A stretch of 64,000 nucleotides of DNA from Arcobacter lacus. GTDB taxonomy: Bacteria; Campylobacterota; Campylobacteria; Campylobacterales; Arcobacteraceae. Below, in pieces: positions 1 through 9,030 of this stretch. The position numbers and the translations under genes are program-made. The notes under the pieces are model-generated. The model had not been told where the DNA came from and did no database searches. It worked only from the letters and a program-made list of their open reading frames with translations. The stretch is from positions 124,001 to 188,000 of the forward strand of contig NZ_MUXF01000005.1 of NCBI RefSeq assembly GCF_003063295.1, written 5' to 3'. Within the stretch, counting starts at the first letter, position 1. Every line of letters starts with the position of its first letter.

Positions 1-204
1 ATCCAAAAAGAGATAATTCCTCTAAAACAAAAGATTCAAAAAAACATAGAAAACTATAATAGTTTTGAAAAATCAAATCCACAAGATAGTATAAAAAATC
101 TAAATGAGTTAATAACTTATGAATTAAAAGCCTTAGATGAAGTTCAAAAATATTATGAAAACTACTCTAAACTACTCTATTACTCTAACAAAGGTATAAA
201 ATGA
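1..204 (+). CDS. TolC-family outer-membrane efflux protein, C-terminal fragment
   Basis: An open frame runs from the window edge to a TGA at 202-204 and overlaps the next gene by ATGA. It encodes about 67 residues that are Lys/Glu/Asn-rich, helical and coiled-coil-like, ending in ...LLYYSNKGIK. This fits the periplasmic helical hairpin end of a TolC/CusC-type outer-membrane factor, and the position directly before an RND adaptor and pump supports that role. The identity is inferred mainly from context, because the fragment itself has no diagnostic motif. Confidence 0.6.
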   Translation: MQKEIIPLKQKIQKNIENYNSFEKSNPQDSIKNLNELITYELKALDEVQKYYENYSKLLYYSNKGIK

Positions 205-1205
205 TAAAAAATGTATTAATACTTATTTTACTTCTAGGAAGTTTTGTAAATGCCGAAATTTTAGATGCAAAACAGTTATTTAATAAAAAAATTGCAAAAG
301 TAAAAAAAGAAGAGATACTTTTGAGTAAAAGTTTTTATGGAATTACAAAAATAGATGAAAGTTCAACTTTTGATATTGTAAGTAGATTTGATGGTTATAT
401 TACAAATTTAAATGCGAATAAAAGTTATATGACTATAAAAAAAGGTGAGCCTTTATATTCTATTTATTCTTCTGATATTTTATCTATTCAAAATGAACTT
501 CAAATATCAAAAGAGTTAAATCAAAATATTTATCAAAGTACACTTTTAAAATTAGATAATTTAGATATTCCAAAAGAAAGCCAAGAAAAGATAAAAAATG
601 GTAAATTAAATAACAATGGTTTAGTTGTAACTTCACCTACAAATGGAATATTGTTACAAAAGAATATAAACAATAAAAGTTCAGTTTCAAAAGGAACTAC
701 CCTACTTCAAATAGCATCTTTAGATAAAATTTGGTTTATTGCTTCTGTTTATCAAGAAGATTTAGCTTTTATAAAAAAAGATAAACAAGCTACAATTTAT
801 ATTGATGGATTAAATACAAGTTTTAATACAAAAGTTGATTTCATTTATCCTATCTTTGATGATAAAAGTAAAACAGTTGATGTTAGATTTATTTTAGATA
901 ATAAAGAGTTAAATTTATTGCCTAGTATGTTTGGAAAAGTTGATATTATAGATAAACAAAAACAGCTTTTGACTTTACCTAAAACAGCAGTATTGAAAAA
1001 ATCTGATAGTTTTTACGTATTTAAATATGTATCAAATGATGAATTTAAACCTGTTAAAATTGAAGCAAAAAGAATAAACTCAAATAAATATGAGATAATT
1101 AGTGGATTAAATGAAAATGATGAGGTTATAGATAATGCCTTATTTTTACTTGATTCAGATGCTTTGACAAACTCTTTGTATGAATCAGATAATGAAGATT
1201 GGTAA
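201..1205 (+). CDS. cusB: RND efflux periplasmic adaptor (CusB-like membrane fusion protein)
   Basis: This 334-residue protein starts with a signal peptide of about 18 residues ending ...FVNA. It then shows the layout of a membrane fusion protein: a lipoyl/barrel-sandwich half near residues 60-90, a short helical hairpin, the second lipoyl half near 140-170 (VTSPTNGILLQ), a beta-barrel and a C-terminal membrane-proximal domain. It would link the inner-membrane pump encoded next (6 bp gap) to the outer-membrane factor encoded before (ATGA overlap). It is shorter than E. coli CusB (about 407 residues) and I see no Met-rich N-terminal metal-binding segment, so metal delivery may differ. Family confidence is high; the exact substrate is inferred from the pump. 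Confidence 0.85.
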   Translation: MIKNVLILILLLGSFVNAEILDAKQLFNKKIAKVKKEEILLSKSFYGITKIDESSTFDIVSRFDGYITNLNANKSYMTIKKGEPLYSIYSSDILSIQNELQISKELNQNIYQSTLLKLDNLDIPKESQEKIKNGKLNNNGLVVTSPTNGILLQKNINNKSSVSKGTTLLQIASLDKIWFIASVYQEDLAFIKKDKQATIYIDGLNTSFNTKVDFIYPIFDDKSKTVDVRFILDNKELNLLPSMFGKVDIIDKQKQLLTLPKTAVLKKSDSFYVFKYVSNDEFKPVKIEAKRINSNKYEIISGLNENDEVIDNALFLLDSDALTNSLYESDNEDW

Positions 1206-1211
1206 AATATT

Positions 1212-4200
1212 ATGATAGAAAATATAATCTCATATAGTGTGAAAAATAAGTTTATTATCCTTTTTGTTGTTTTTATTTTGACACTTTCTTCTATTTGGGC
1301 TGTTAAAAATACAAGTTTAGATGCATTACCTGATTTGTCTCCTGCGCAAGTTATCATTCAAGTTGAGTGGGATGGACAAAGTCCAAAAACAATAGAAGAA
1401 CAAATCTCTTATCCTCTTATTTCAAATTTGATGAGTTTGCCAAATATCGAAACAGTTAGAGCAATGAGCTCTTTTTCAAATGCAATGATTTATATCATAT
1501 TTAAAGATGGAACAAATTTATATGATGCAAGAAGTCGAATTTTAGAGCAACTTTCTACTTTACAAGGAACTTTTCCTAGTGGTTCAAGTGTTCAGCTTGG
1601 AGTTGATGCAACTGGTGTTGGTTGGGCTTATGAATACGCATTAAAGTCAAAAACAAAAAGTTTAGAAGAGTTACGAACTTTACAAGATTATTTTTATAAA
1701 TTTGGGCTTTTAGGAGTTGATGGAGTTAGTGAAATAGCAACAATTGGTGGTTTTATAAAAAATTATGAAATTACATTAAACCAAGACAAATTAGTTCAAT
1801 ATGATTTAAATATAGAAGATATTAAAAAAATTATTGAAGCAAACAATGATGACAAGGGTGGAAGAATTGTTTTAGAAAATGGTTATGAATATATAATTAC
1901 TGCTCGAGGTTATCTAAAATCAGTTGTTGATATTGAAAACATAACAATACAAACTGAAAATAATATACCATTGAAAATAAAAGATATAGCAACAGTTAAT
2001 ATAACAAGTGAAAATCGAAGAGGAATGGTTGATTTAAATGGTGAAGGTGAAACTGTTGGTGGAATTGTTGTTGTTAGATTTGGAGAAAATCCATATAAAG
2101 TTATAAAAGCTGTAAAAGAGAAACTTAAAACTTTAAATGTTCCAGATGTTGAAATTGTTGAAGTTTATGATAGAACTTCACTAATTGATAAAGCAATAGA
2201 TACTCTAAAAAGAACTTTGATTGAAGAATCAATTATTGTTATGATAGTTGCAGGACTGTTTTTATTTCACTTTAGAAGTGCTTTAATCATTATCATAACT
2301 TTACCAATAACAGTTCTTATTAGTTTTTTACTTATGAAGTTATTTGGCATTGGTTCAAATATTATGAGTTTAGGTGGAATTGCAATTGCAATTGGAGCAA
2401 TGGTAGATGCAACAATTGTTATGGTTGAAAATGCACACAAACATCTTCAAGGAAAAGATAATCTTACAAATGAAGAAAGAACTTCTATAATTATAAAATC
2501 AGCAAAACAAGTTGGTCGCCCTATTTTCTTTGCCCTACTTTTAGTTGTAGTTTCGTTTTTACCAATTTTTGCTTTAACAGGACAAGAAGGAAAACTTTTT
2601 TCTCCTTTAGCATTTACAAAATCTTTTGCAATGATGTTTGGAGCAATTTTATCAATTACAATAGTTCCTATTTTGATGATATTTTTAATTCGAGGAAAGA
2701 TTTTAAAAGAAGATAACAATATCTTAAATAGATTTTTTATAAATATCTATTCTCCACTTTTACATTTTGCTTTAAGATTTAAGTATTTCGTTGTAGCCAT
2801 ATTTTTTGTAACTTTAGTTCTAGCAGTAACCATTTATCAAAAACAAAAATGGGAATTTATGCCTATGATGAATGAACAAACTTTTATGTATATGCCTGTA
2901 ACTCCTTATGGAATTGGAATAGATTTAGCAAAAGAGTTAGCACAAAAAACAAATATGGTTATAAAATCTTTTCCAGAAGTTGAAACTTCTTTTGCTAAAG
3001 TTGGACGAGCATTAAGTGCAACAGATCCAGCTCCATTATCTATGATAGAAACAATTATTACTTTTAAACCAGAAAATGAATGGCGAGAAGGAATGACATA
3101 TAAAAAGTTAATGGAAGAGATGGATAAAAAACTTCAAGTAAATGGTTTGATTAATTCTTGGACTTATCCAATTCGAGGAAGAATAGATATGTTAATGACA
3201 GGAATTAGAACGCCTTTAGGAATTAAACTTTATGGAAATGATGCAAAAATTCTCCAAGATATTTCTACAAAAATAGAACAAAAGTTAAAAAAATATGAAG
3301 GAACATTGAGTGTTAGTGCAGATAAAATAAATTCTGGATACTATCTAAATATAAAAATAGATGATGAAAAAATATCACGATATGGTATTTCAAAAAATGA
3401 TATTTTAGAAACGATATCTTTAGGAGTTGGTGGAGCTAAAATATCTACTTATTTAGATAAGTTAGAAAGATATCCAATAAGTTTGAGATTTGAAACAACA
3501 CAAAGAGAAGATTTGACAGTTTTACAAAATCTTCAAATTAAAACAAAATTAGGTTGGAAACCTCTAAATTTATTTGCAACTTTGAGTTACGAAGAAGCAC
3601 CTTCAGTTATTCAATCTGAAAAGGCTTTAAATGTGGCTTTTGTTTATATTACTCCAAAAAATGGATTTTCTACAAAAGAGTATAAAGATGAAGCAAACAA
3701 ATTATTAGAAGAGATAAAACTACCAAATGGTTACTATTTTGAATGGTCAGGACAAAGTGAATTTCTTGAACTTGCTATGAACAAATTAGTTTATATCATA
3801 CCAATTACTTTTATGATTATATTTATTTTAATATATTTTGCATTGAAAAATATTACTTATACTCTAATAATATTTTTTACTCTACCTTTTGCAATAACTG
3901 GTGGAATATTTTATATAGAGTATTTAGGTTTTAATATTTCAATAGCTGTAATTGTTGGATTTTTAGCACTTTTAGGTGTTGCAGCTGAAACATCTATTGT
4001 TATGCTTTTATATCTGGATGTTGCAATGAAAGAATTCAAAGAAAAAAATGAAGAATATAGTGATAAAAATATCATAGAAACTATTTATAAAGGAGCAGTT
4101 TTAAGACTTCGTCCAAAACTTATGACTTTATTTACAATTTTAGGAGGATTAGTTCCTATTATGTATATACATGGAGTTGGAAGTGAAGTTATGCAAAGAA

Positions 4201-4319
4201 TTGCTGCTCCTATGATAGGAGGAATGATAAGTTCTACCTTTTTGACACTTTTTATAATTCCAGCAATTTTTTATATAGTTCTAAAAAGAAATAAAGAATT
4301 TGGATTAACTAAACATTAA
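1212..4319 (+). CDS. cusA: Heavy-metal RND efflux pump, CusA type (Cu+/Ag+)
   Basis: This 1035-residue inner-membrane pump has the HAE-RND layout: one N-terminal TM helix, a large periplasmic domain, TM2-6 (about 335-500), a second periplasmic domain and TM8-12 (about 865-1030). The TM4 segment GGIAIAIGAMVDATIVMVEN carries the proton-relay Asp typical of CusA/CzcA. Three methionines, M561 (in YMP), M611 (in DPAPLSM) and M660 (in RIDML), align with CusA M573, M623 and M672, the known Cu(I)/Ag(I) site, at a constant offset of 12. This favours monovalent copper/silver export over Zn/Co/Cd. It is the third gene of the efflux operon. Confidence 0.93.
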   Translation: MIENIISYSVKNKFIILFVVFILTLSSIWAVKNTSLDALPDLSPAQVIIQVEWDGQSPKTIEEQISYPLISNLMSLPNIETVRAMSSFSNAMIYIIFKDGTNLYDARSRILEQLSTLQGTFPSGSSVQLGVDATGVGWAYEYALKSKTKSLEELRTLQDYFYKFGLLGVDGVSEIATIGGFIKNYEITLNQDKLVQYDLNIEDIKKIIEANNDDKGGRIVLENGYEYIITARGYLKSVVDIENITIQTENNIPLKIKDIATVNITSENRRGMVDLNGEGETVGGIVVVRFGENPYKVIKAVKEKLKTLNVPDVEIVEVYDRTSLIDKAIDTLKRTLIEESIIVMIVAGLFLFHFRSALIIIITLPITVLISFLLMKLFGIGSNIMSLGGIAIAIGAMVDATIVMVENAHKHLQGKDNLTNEERTSIIIKSAKQVGRPIFFALLLVVVSFLPIFALTGQEGKLFSPLAFTKSFAMMFGAILSITIVPILMIFLIRGKILKEDNNILNRFFINIYSPLLHFALRFKYFVVAIFFVTLVLAVTIYQKQKWEFMPMMNEQTFMYMPVTPYGIGIDLAKELAQKTNMVIKSFPEVETSFAKVGRALSATDPAPLSMIETIITFKPENEWREGMTYKKLMEEMDKKLQVNGLINSWTYPIRGRIDMLMTGIRTPLGIKLYGNDAKILQDISTKIEQKLKKYEGTLSVSADKINSGYYLNIKIDDEKISRYGISKNDILETISLGVGGAKISTYLDKLERYPISLRFETTQREDLTVLQNLQIKTKLGWKPLNLFATLSYEEAPSVIQSEKALNVAFVYITPKNGFSTKEYKDEANKLLEEIKLPNGYYFEWSGQSEFLELAMNKLVYIIPITFMIIFILIYFALKNITYTLIIFFTLPFAITGGIFYIEYLGFNISIAVIVGFLALLGVAAETSIVMLLYLDVAMKEFKEKNEEYSDKNIIETIYKGAVLRLRPKLMTLFTILGGLVPIMYIHGVGSEVMQRIAAPMIGGMISSTFLTLFIIPAIFYIVLKRNKEFGLTKH

Positions 4320-4362
4320 CTTTATATAAATAGAATAGATTAATTTATTAAAAGGAGTCAAA

Positions 4363-4926
4363 ATGAGTATAGTTTCAAAAATTACAAGCGCATTACTTTT
4401 AACAGGAAGTTTATTAATGGCAACTGAGTATAAAGTAGATAATGCACATTCAAATGTTGGATTTACAGTAAAACATATGATGATTACAAATGTAAATGGT
4501 AATTTTAAAACATATGATGCAAATATTGATTATGATGAGGCAACAAAAACTTTTAAAAAACTTAGTGCAACAGTAGAAACAAAAACAGTTAATACTGGAA
4601 TCGAAAAAAGAGATGATCACTTAAGAAGTGATGATTTTTTTGCTAGTGAAAAATTCCCAAAAATGACTTTTGAGATGACATCATATAAAGCTGATGGTGA
4701 TGAAGGTAAAATGACAGGTAATTTAACTATCAGAGGTATTACAAAACAAGTGACTTTAGATGTTGAGGACATAGCATCTATGGGAAATAAAATTGGTTTT
4801 GCACTTGAAGGAAAAATCAATAGAACAGACTTTGGTTTAAAATGGAACAAAGCTATTGAATTAGGTGGAGTTGCAGTAGGTGAAGAGGTTAAAATCAAAG
4901 TTGATGTTGAAGCTGAAAAAAAATAG
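4363..4926 (+). CDS. YceI-family periplasmic protein (paralogue 1)
   Basis: The 187-residue protein has a signal peptide (cleavage after about residue 20, ...LLMA) followed by a single YceI lipocalin-like domain with the usual opening YKVDNAHSNVGFTVKHMM and the later motif IRGITKQVTLDVE. YceI proteins bind isoprenoid lipids such as polyprenols or quinones in a beta-barrel pocket. The start has a good Shine-Dalgarno (AAAGGAG). It lies 43 bp after cusA on the same strand and ends at a strong terminator, so it may share the efflux transcript. Two further paralogues are at 60.5-62.4 kb. The in vivo ligand is unknown. Confidence 0.9.
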   Translation: MSIVSKITSALLLTGSLLMATEYKVDNAHSNVGFTVKHMMITNVNGNFKTYDANIDYDEATKTFKKLSATVETKTVNTGIEKRDDHLRSDDFFASEKFPKMTFEMTSYKADGDEGKMTGNLTIRGITKQVTLDVEDIASMGNKIGFALEGKINRTDFGLKWNKAIELGGVAVGEEVKIKVDVEAEKK

Positions 4927-4930
4927 CTAA

Positions 4931-4959
4931 AAAAAGAGACTACACTTTAGTCTCTTTTT
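4931..4959. terminator. Bidirectional intrinsic terminator
   Basis: A 12-bp perfect stem (AAAAAGAGACTA / TAGTCTCTTTTT) with a 5-nt loop lies between the convergent yceI and NFACT genes. The A and T runs on its flanks would let it work on both strands. Confidence 0.85.
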
Positions 4960-6286
4960 AAAATTTAATAACAATAGTAGTATATGGATTATATAGTACA
5001 TTTGCTCCCGATTGGATTTTTACATTTCTTCTTTGTGTATAGTCCACTTCATAAGTTCCACTAAAATCAACTGAAAATTTTGCACATAAAGTCGCAGCTT
5101 GAGTTATAATTGATTGAGGTATCTCTTTTTTTGTGTTTTGCACTATTACATGGCAAGAAGGTCTATCTTTTAGATGAAACCAGAAATCACTGGCTTTTGA
5201 ATTTTCAAGTAGATAAATATTTTCTCTTTGGCTTGTACCTAAAAGTATTTTATAACCTTCAAAAAAGAAAATCTCACAAGTTTGTGATTTTTTTGTTTTT
5301 GTTTGATTTCGCTCTTTTTTAGGTAATAAAAATTCACACTCTTCAAGAGAAGTTGCATTTTTTATACTATTTATTAGTCTTAATAAATATTCTAATTTTT
5401 GTGTTAGATTATCTTTTTCTAAAGAGATATTTGAAGCTTTTTGTTTTGCTCTTTTTGCTTTTTTAAATAAATCATTTGAATATTTAGATGCACTTTGTTT
5501 TGCTTCTAAATCTAGTTCTACTTCAATTCCTTCATAATTATAAACTTTCAAAGATTTTTGATAAGGTTTTATATTGTGTAAGTTTGACAAGATAAGATTT
5601 GCTTTTTCATAAAGTTCATTTGATTCCTTTTCCAAATCCTCTTTTTTTGGTAAATCTTCTATTGTTGATTTTAGTTTTTTTGCCTTTTTATCTATTTGAG
5701 AAATTTTTTGTTTTTTTAGATTTTCTAAATTTTCTTTCTCTTTTTGCTCATAAACTTGATATAAATAACTCTCTATATCTTCTATTTTTTCAATTTTAGG
5801 AATAAAGTTCTGCTTTGGAACCTCATCTAACTTATGCCCTACTTTTACAATTCTACTTGATGAAAACTCATCAATATGTCTTAAAGCTTCTAAAACTACT
5901 CTATTTTCATCTAAAACTATAATATTTGTATATTTGCCTGTAAATTCTAATTGTAAAATTGTAATTTGCTTTTTATATGAAGATGAAGATGAGACTTTTA
6001 TGTTTATAATTTTATCATCATTGTATAGTTCAATACTCTCTATTTTTGAGTTATTGAATCTTTTTTGAAGTATCACATCAAATGGTGCATTAAAATCTTT
6101 TTTTGAAGATAATATCTTATTGTGTTTAAAAATTATTGAATTTGATTTAGAAATATCAAAGTATAAAATATTTTTATTATTAAATTCTATTATGATTAAA
6201 TTATTCTCAATTCTTCTTATAGACTTTATATTATAGGCATTTGAAGATAGATAATCAACAATCTCTTTTAGTATAAAATGTTTCAT
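4958..6286 (-). CDS. NFACT (RqcH/Tae2-like) ribosome quality-control protein, short form
   Basis: The 442-residue protein has an N-terminal NFACT-N-like domain (about 1-170), a Lys/Glu-rich coiled coil (about 175-310) and the C-terminal NFACT-R RNA-binding domain with the recognisable DFWFHLKDRPSCHVIV segment. Bacterial RqcH binds stalled 50S-peptidyl-tRNA complexes and recruits tRNA-Ala to add alanine tails; older annotations call such proteins fibronectin-binding. It is shorter than Firmicutes RqcH (about 570), as is usual in Campylobacterota, so tailing activity is not assured. It is monocistronic and convergent with yceI. Confidence 0.85.
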   Translation of the reverse strand: MKHFILKEIVDYLSSNAYNIKSIRRIENNLIIIEFNNKNILYFDISKSNSIIFKHNKILSSKKDFNAPFDVILQKRFNNSKIESIELYNDDKIINIKVSSSSSYKKQITILQLEFTGKYTNIIVLDENRVVLEALRHIDEFSSSRIVKVGHKLDEVPKQNFIPKIEKIEDIESYLYQVYEQKEKENLENLKKQKISQIDKKAKKLKSTIEDLPKKEDLEKESNELYEKANLILSNLHNIKPYQKSLKVYNYEGIEVELDLEAKQSASKYSNDLFKKAKRAKQKASNISLEKDNLTQKLEYLLRLINSIKNATSLEECEFLLPKKERNQTKTKKSQTCEIFFFEGYKILLGTSQRENIYLLENSKASDFWFHLKDRPSCHVIVQNTKKEIPQSIITQAATLCAKFSVDFSGTYEVDYTQRRNVKIQSGANVLYNPYTTIVIKF

Positions 6287-6379
6287 TTTTGTCCAAAAAT
6301 ATAAGTTTTTTTGAAATTTTTAAGAGATTTTCAACTCTGTTAGATATAATTATAGCTAATCTTAAATTAGGAGTGTAAT

Positions 6380-6697
6380 ATGAAATTATTAAAAATATTA
6401 GTTGCTAGTAGTTTAGCTTTAGGTCTTTCAACATCTTTAATGGCAGATGCTGTAAAAGGACAAAAGTTTTATATCAAGTTATTAAAAGAGCCTTGTGGTA
6501 TGGATGGAGCAAAATTTGCAGCTAAACATACTCAAGATGAGTGGAAAGGTATAGCTGATTCTGGAAAATTTGAAGAAGAAGTTATCAAAATTTGTCCAAA
6601 TGTAAAAGCTGGAGATCTTAAAGCTAATGCTCAAAAAGAAATTGTTGACTTTTTGATTGAATATGCAAGTGATTCTGGAAATGTTCCATCTTGTTAA
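6380..6697 (+). CDS. Small secreted protein, cytochrome-c-like in size but without a haem motif
   Basis: The 105-residue product has a clear signal peptide (cleaved near ...SLMA, residue 22) and a mature part of about 83 residues that ends in PSC. It has three cysteines (in EPCGM, KICPN and the last residue) but no CXXCH, so covalent haem attachment is not supported. The Shine-Dalgarno TTAGGAG lies just upstream and a terminator follows. I recognise the pattern GAKFA.KHTQ.EW as a conserved short periplasmic protein of this bacterial group but cannot name a function. An odd cysteine count leaves a disulfide or metal role open. Confidence 0.7.
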   Translation: MKLLKILVASSLALGLSTSLMADAVKGQKFYIKLLKEPCGMDGAKFAAKHTQDEWKGIADSGKFEEEVIKICPNVKAGDLKANAQKEIVDFLIEYASDSGNVPSC

Positions 6698-6704
6698 AAA
6701 GTTT

Positions 6705-6727
6705 AAAGGGTGATTTTATCACCCTTT
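6705..6727 (+). terminator. Intrinsic terminator after the small secreted protein
   Basis: A 10-bp stem AAAGGGTGAT / ATCACCCTTT with a 3-nt loop is followed by a run of seven or more T. Confidence 0.85.
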
Positions 6728-6763
6728 TTTTATGTTAAATATTATAGTTAGGAAAGAGTTAAT

Positions 6764-8377
6764 ATGAAAAAAAATTTAATCGCGATGTCTGTTGTTACTG
6801 CACTTGCAACAACTTCTTTTGCATCTGATATGAATAAAGAGATGTATAATCAAATACAAGCTTTAAAAGCACAAATTGAAGCTTTAGAAAAGAAAGTAGC
6901 ACAACAAGAGGCTAAAGATAAAGAGGCTCAAAAAGCTATTACAAATGTAGCACCAACTCAACAAAAAGTTGCTGTTGATGAAAAAAGAATTGAAAATATT
7001 GAAAAAAAACTTGAGACTGTATCAAAAACTGCTACAACTGCAAAAATTCAAAGTGCACAAGATAATATAAAATGGGATGTTGATTTTAGAACACAAGTTG
7101 ATAATATTCAATATAAACATGTTGATGGTTCAAAATCAAAAAATGATGCACTCTTAACAAATAGACTTTGGTTAGGGGCAAAATATAAAGCTGATGATAA
7201 TTCATCATTTTTTGGAAAATTATCTTATAACAAAGCCTTTGGAGACACAGCAGATCATTCTCAATCAAATACAAATCCAGGTTATGCAAATTTTGATTGG
7301 GTTACAAATGAAAATGCAACAGACAATTCAATAAAAGTAAAAGAAGCTTATTGGTTATATCAAAATGAAAAATTATTTAGTTCTGATATTCCTTGGTCAG
7401 TTTCTGTAGGTCGTCGTCCTTCAACTGATGGTTTACCTATAAATATTAGAAATGATCAAAAACCAAACTCTCCACTTTCTCATACTATTGATGTTGAATT
7501 TGATGGATTCTCATTTAAACTTGATACAGAAGGTGTTACTGGATTTACTGGTTCTTGGTTAAAAATCTGTGGAGGACGAGGTTTAACAAATGCAACTCCA
7601 AGATTTGACATGTTCAAACCAGCATATTCAACAGATGATGAAAAAAATGATGATGTTGATATGTTAGGATTAATAGTTGTTCCTTATGATGATGGACAAT
7701 ATTCTGTTCATATGCAATATTCACATGCTTGGAATTTGATTGGTTATAGTGCAGATGCTATGGGTAAATTTAATAATGCCTATGGTGCTTATACAAATAA
7801 TCCAGATGTTACTAATGCATATAATTTACAAATGGCAAAACCTTCATTTGAAGATGTTGGTGATATTGATTTGGCAACAGTTTTATTTAAAGCTGAAGGT
7901 ATTGGAGATGGAATTTCTGAAACTTTAGATAATACAACTGCCTTTGCATCATTTGCTATGAGTAAAACAAATCCAAATTCTAAAGGAATGTTAGGTTCAA
8001 CTGATTCTGAAACTGGTTATTCTGTTTGGTTAGGAGTAAATACTGCTTGTCCAATATTACCTGATAGTGCAAGAATTGGATTTGAATGGAATAAAGGAAG
8101 TAAATACTGGAGATCTATGACTTATGGTGAAGATACATATGCTGGAAGTAAAATAGCTGCACGTGGACAAGCTTTTGAAGTTTATAGAACTCAAAAATTA
8201 ACTGAAGCTTTAAGTTTTGGTGTAAGTTATGTATATATAGACTACGATTATACAGGTTCAAACTCATTCTTTGGAGCTGATGGAGAGCCTATGAGTATGT
8301 CAGATGCTCAAGCAAATGGACAAAATCCAGTAAAAGAAGCTCAAGATATTAGAGCTTATATGAGATATAAATTCTAA
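6764..8377 (+). CDS. DUF3373 outer-membrane beta-barrel (porin-like) protein
   Basis: The 537-residue protein has a signal peptide (...TTSFA), an N-terminal coiled coil (about 25-105, heptad-like Gln/Lys/Glu-rich) and a long domain of alternating polar and aromatic strands ending in MRYKF, the terminal Phe typical of outer-membrane barrels. Segments such as SVSVGRRPSTDGLP and the final strand match the DUF3373 family that is abundant in Campylobacterota. The coiled coil probably spans the periplasm towards peptidoglycan, as in other coiled-coil porins. Substrate is unknown. It is monocistronic, between two terminators. Confidence 0.85.
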   Translation: MKKNLIAMSVVTALATTSFASDMNKEMYNQIQALKAQIEALEKKVAQQEAKDKEAQKAITNVAPTQQKVAVDEKRIENIEKKLETVSKTATTAKIQSAQDNIKWDVDFRTQVDNIQYKHVDGSKSKNDALLTNRLWLGAKYKADDNSSFFGKLSYNKAFGDTADHSQSNTNPGYANFDWVTNENATDNSIKVKEAYWLYQNEKLFSSDIPWSVSVGRRPSTDGLPINIRNDQKPNSPLSHTIDVEFDGFSFKLDTEGVTGFTGSWLKICGGRGLTNATPRFDMFKPAYSTDDEKNDDVDMLGLIVVPYDDGQYSVHMQYSHAWNLIGYSADAMGKFNNAYGAYTNNPDVTNAYNLQMAKPSFEDVGDIDLATVLFKAEGIGDGISETLDNTTAFASFAMSKTNPNSKGMLGSTDSETGYSVWLGVNTACPILPDSARIGFEWNKGSKYWRSMTYGEDTYAGSKIAARGQAFEVYRTQKLTEALSFGVSYVYIDYDYTGSNSFFGADGEPMSMSDAQANGQNPVKEAQDIRAYMRYKF

Positions 8378-8402
8378 AAAAAGGTGATTTTCACCTTTTT
8401 TT
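8376..8402. terminator. Bidirectional intrinsic terminator
   Basis: A 12-bp perfect stem AAAAAAAGGTGA / TCACCTTTTTTT with a 3-nt loop lies between the convergent DUF3373 gene and the hypothetical gene at 8404. Confidence 0.85.
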
Positions 8403-8403
8403 A

Positions 8404-8919
8404 CTATCTAAGATTATATTTATCGAAATTATAAATAACTCTTTCAGCCAATTCAATCATTTTTATATTTAATTTTTTAAATTCAGCGTCTTTCATATTC
8501 ACAAGAAATTTATCATAAACTTGAAAATATGGATACAAAATAAAATATATATACTCTTTTGAAGTAGATTCTTTATTTAATTCTTTAAACCATAAAGCAA
8601 GTAAAGAAAAATACAACATTGAAGGATTAAAAGACTCATTCTCTTTTAAATTTTTTGAAATTTCATTATTTATAAAGTTATAGCCATTCAAAACTGCTTT
8701 TATACGATAGTGTTTTGCATTTTGAACATAGTAGTTTTGAGGGAATGTTACATTTAAAATTTGTTTTAACATATCCGCTCCAATATTATTGAATTCCTCA
8801 ACAATATCTTTATCTAATTCAGATTCATTTAAATTAACCTTATCTTTATAAGATAAAATCAAATCTTTACAAAATAGTAGTAGGCTTTCAGTTTTTATTT
8901 TAGATATATTCAAAATCAT
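8404..8919 (-). CDS. Hypothetical cytoplasmic protein (171 aa)
   Basis: I do not recognise this protein. It has no signal peptide or membrane helix, is rich in Lys, Asn and Tyr, and looks mostly helical. Single-gene unit, convergent with the DUF3373 gene and divergent from thrS with about 110 bp between. Codon use and AT content look like the neighbours, and the frame is clean from ATG to TAG, so it is probably a real lineage-specific gene. Confidence 0.65.
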   Translation of the reverse strand: MILNISKIKTESLLLFCKDLILSYKDKVNLNESELDKDIVEEFNNIGADMLKQILNVTFPQNYYVQNAKHYRIKAVLNGYNFINNEISKNLKENESFNPSMLYFSLLALWFKELNKESTSKEYIYFILYPYFQVYDKFLVNMKDAEFKKLNIKMIELAERVIYNFDKYNLR

Positions 8920-8983
8920 GCTAAATTGTAACTAAAATTTACTAAATTAAATTTATATTTAAATAAATTAAGTCACTTTGAGA

Positions 8984-8989
8984 TAGAAT
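8984..8989 (+). promoter_or_regulatory. Probable -10 box of the thrS operon
   Basis: TAGAAT lies about 40 bp upstream of the chosen thrS start in an AT-rich leader; no good -35 box is visible, as is usual in this lineage. Confidence 0.4.
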
Positions 8990-9030
8990 AATTGTAAATT
9001 TATAAATTATTGAATAGAAAAAGGAAATTA

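Noticed and set aside
6380-6697. Cytochrome c
   Set aside because: No CXXCH haem-binding motif is present in the 105-residue protein.
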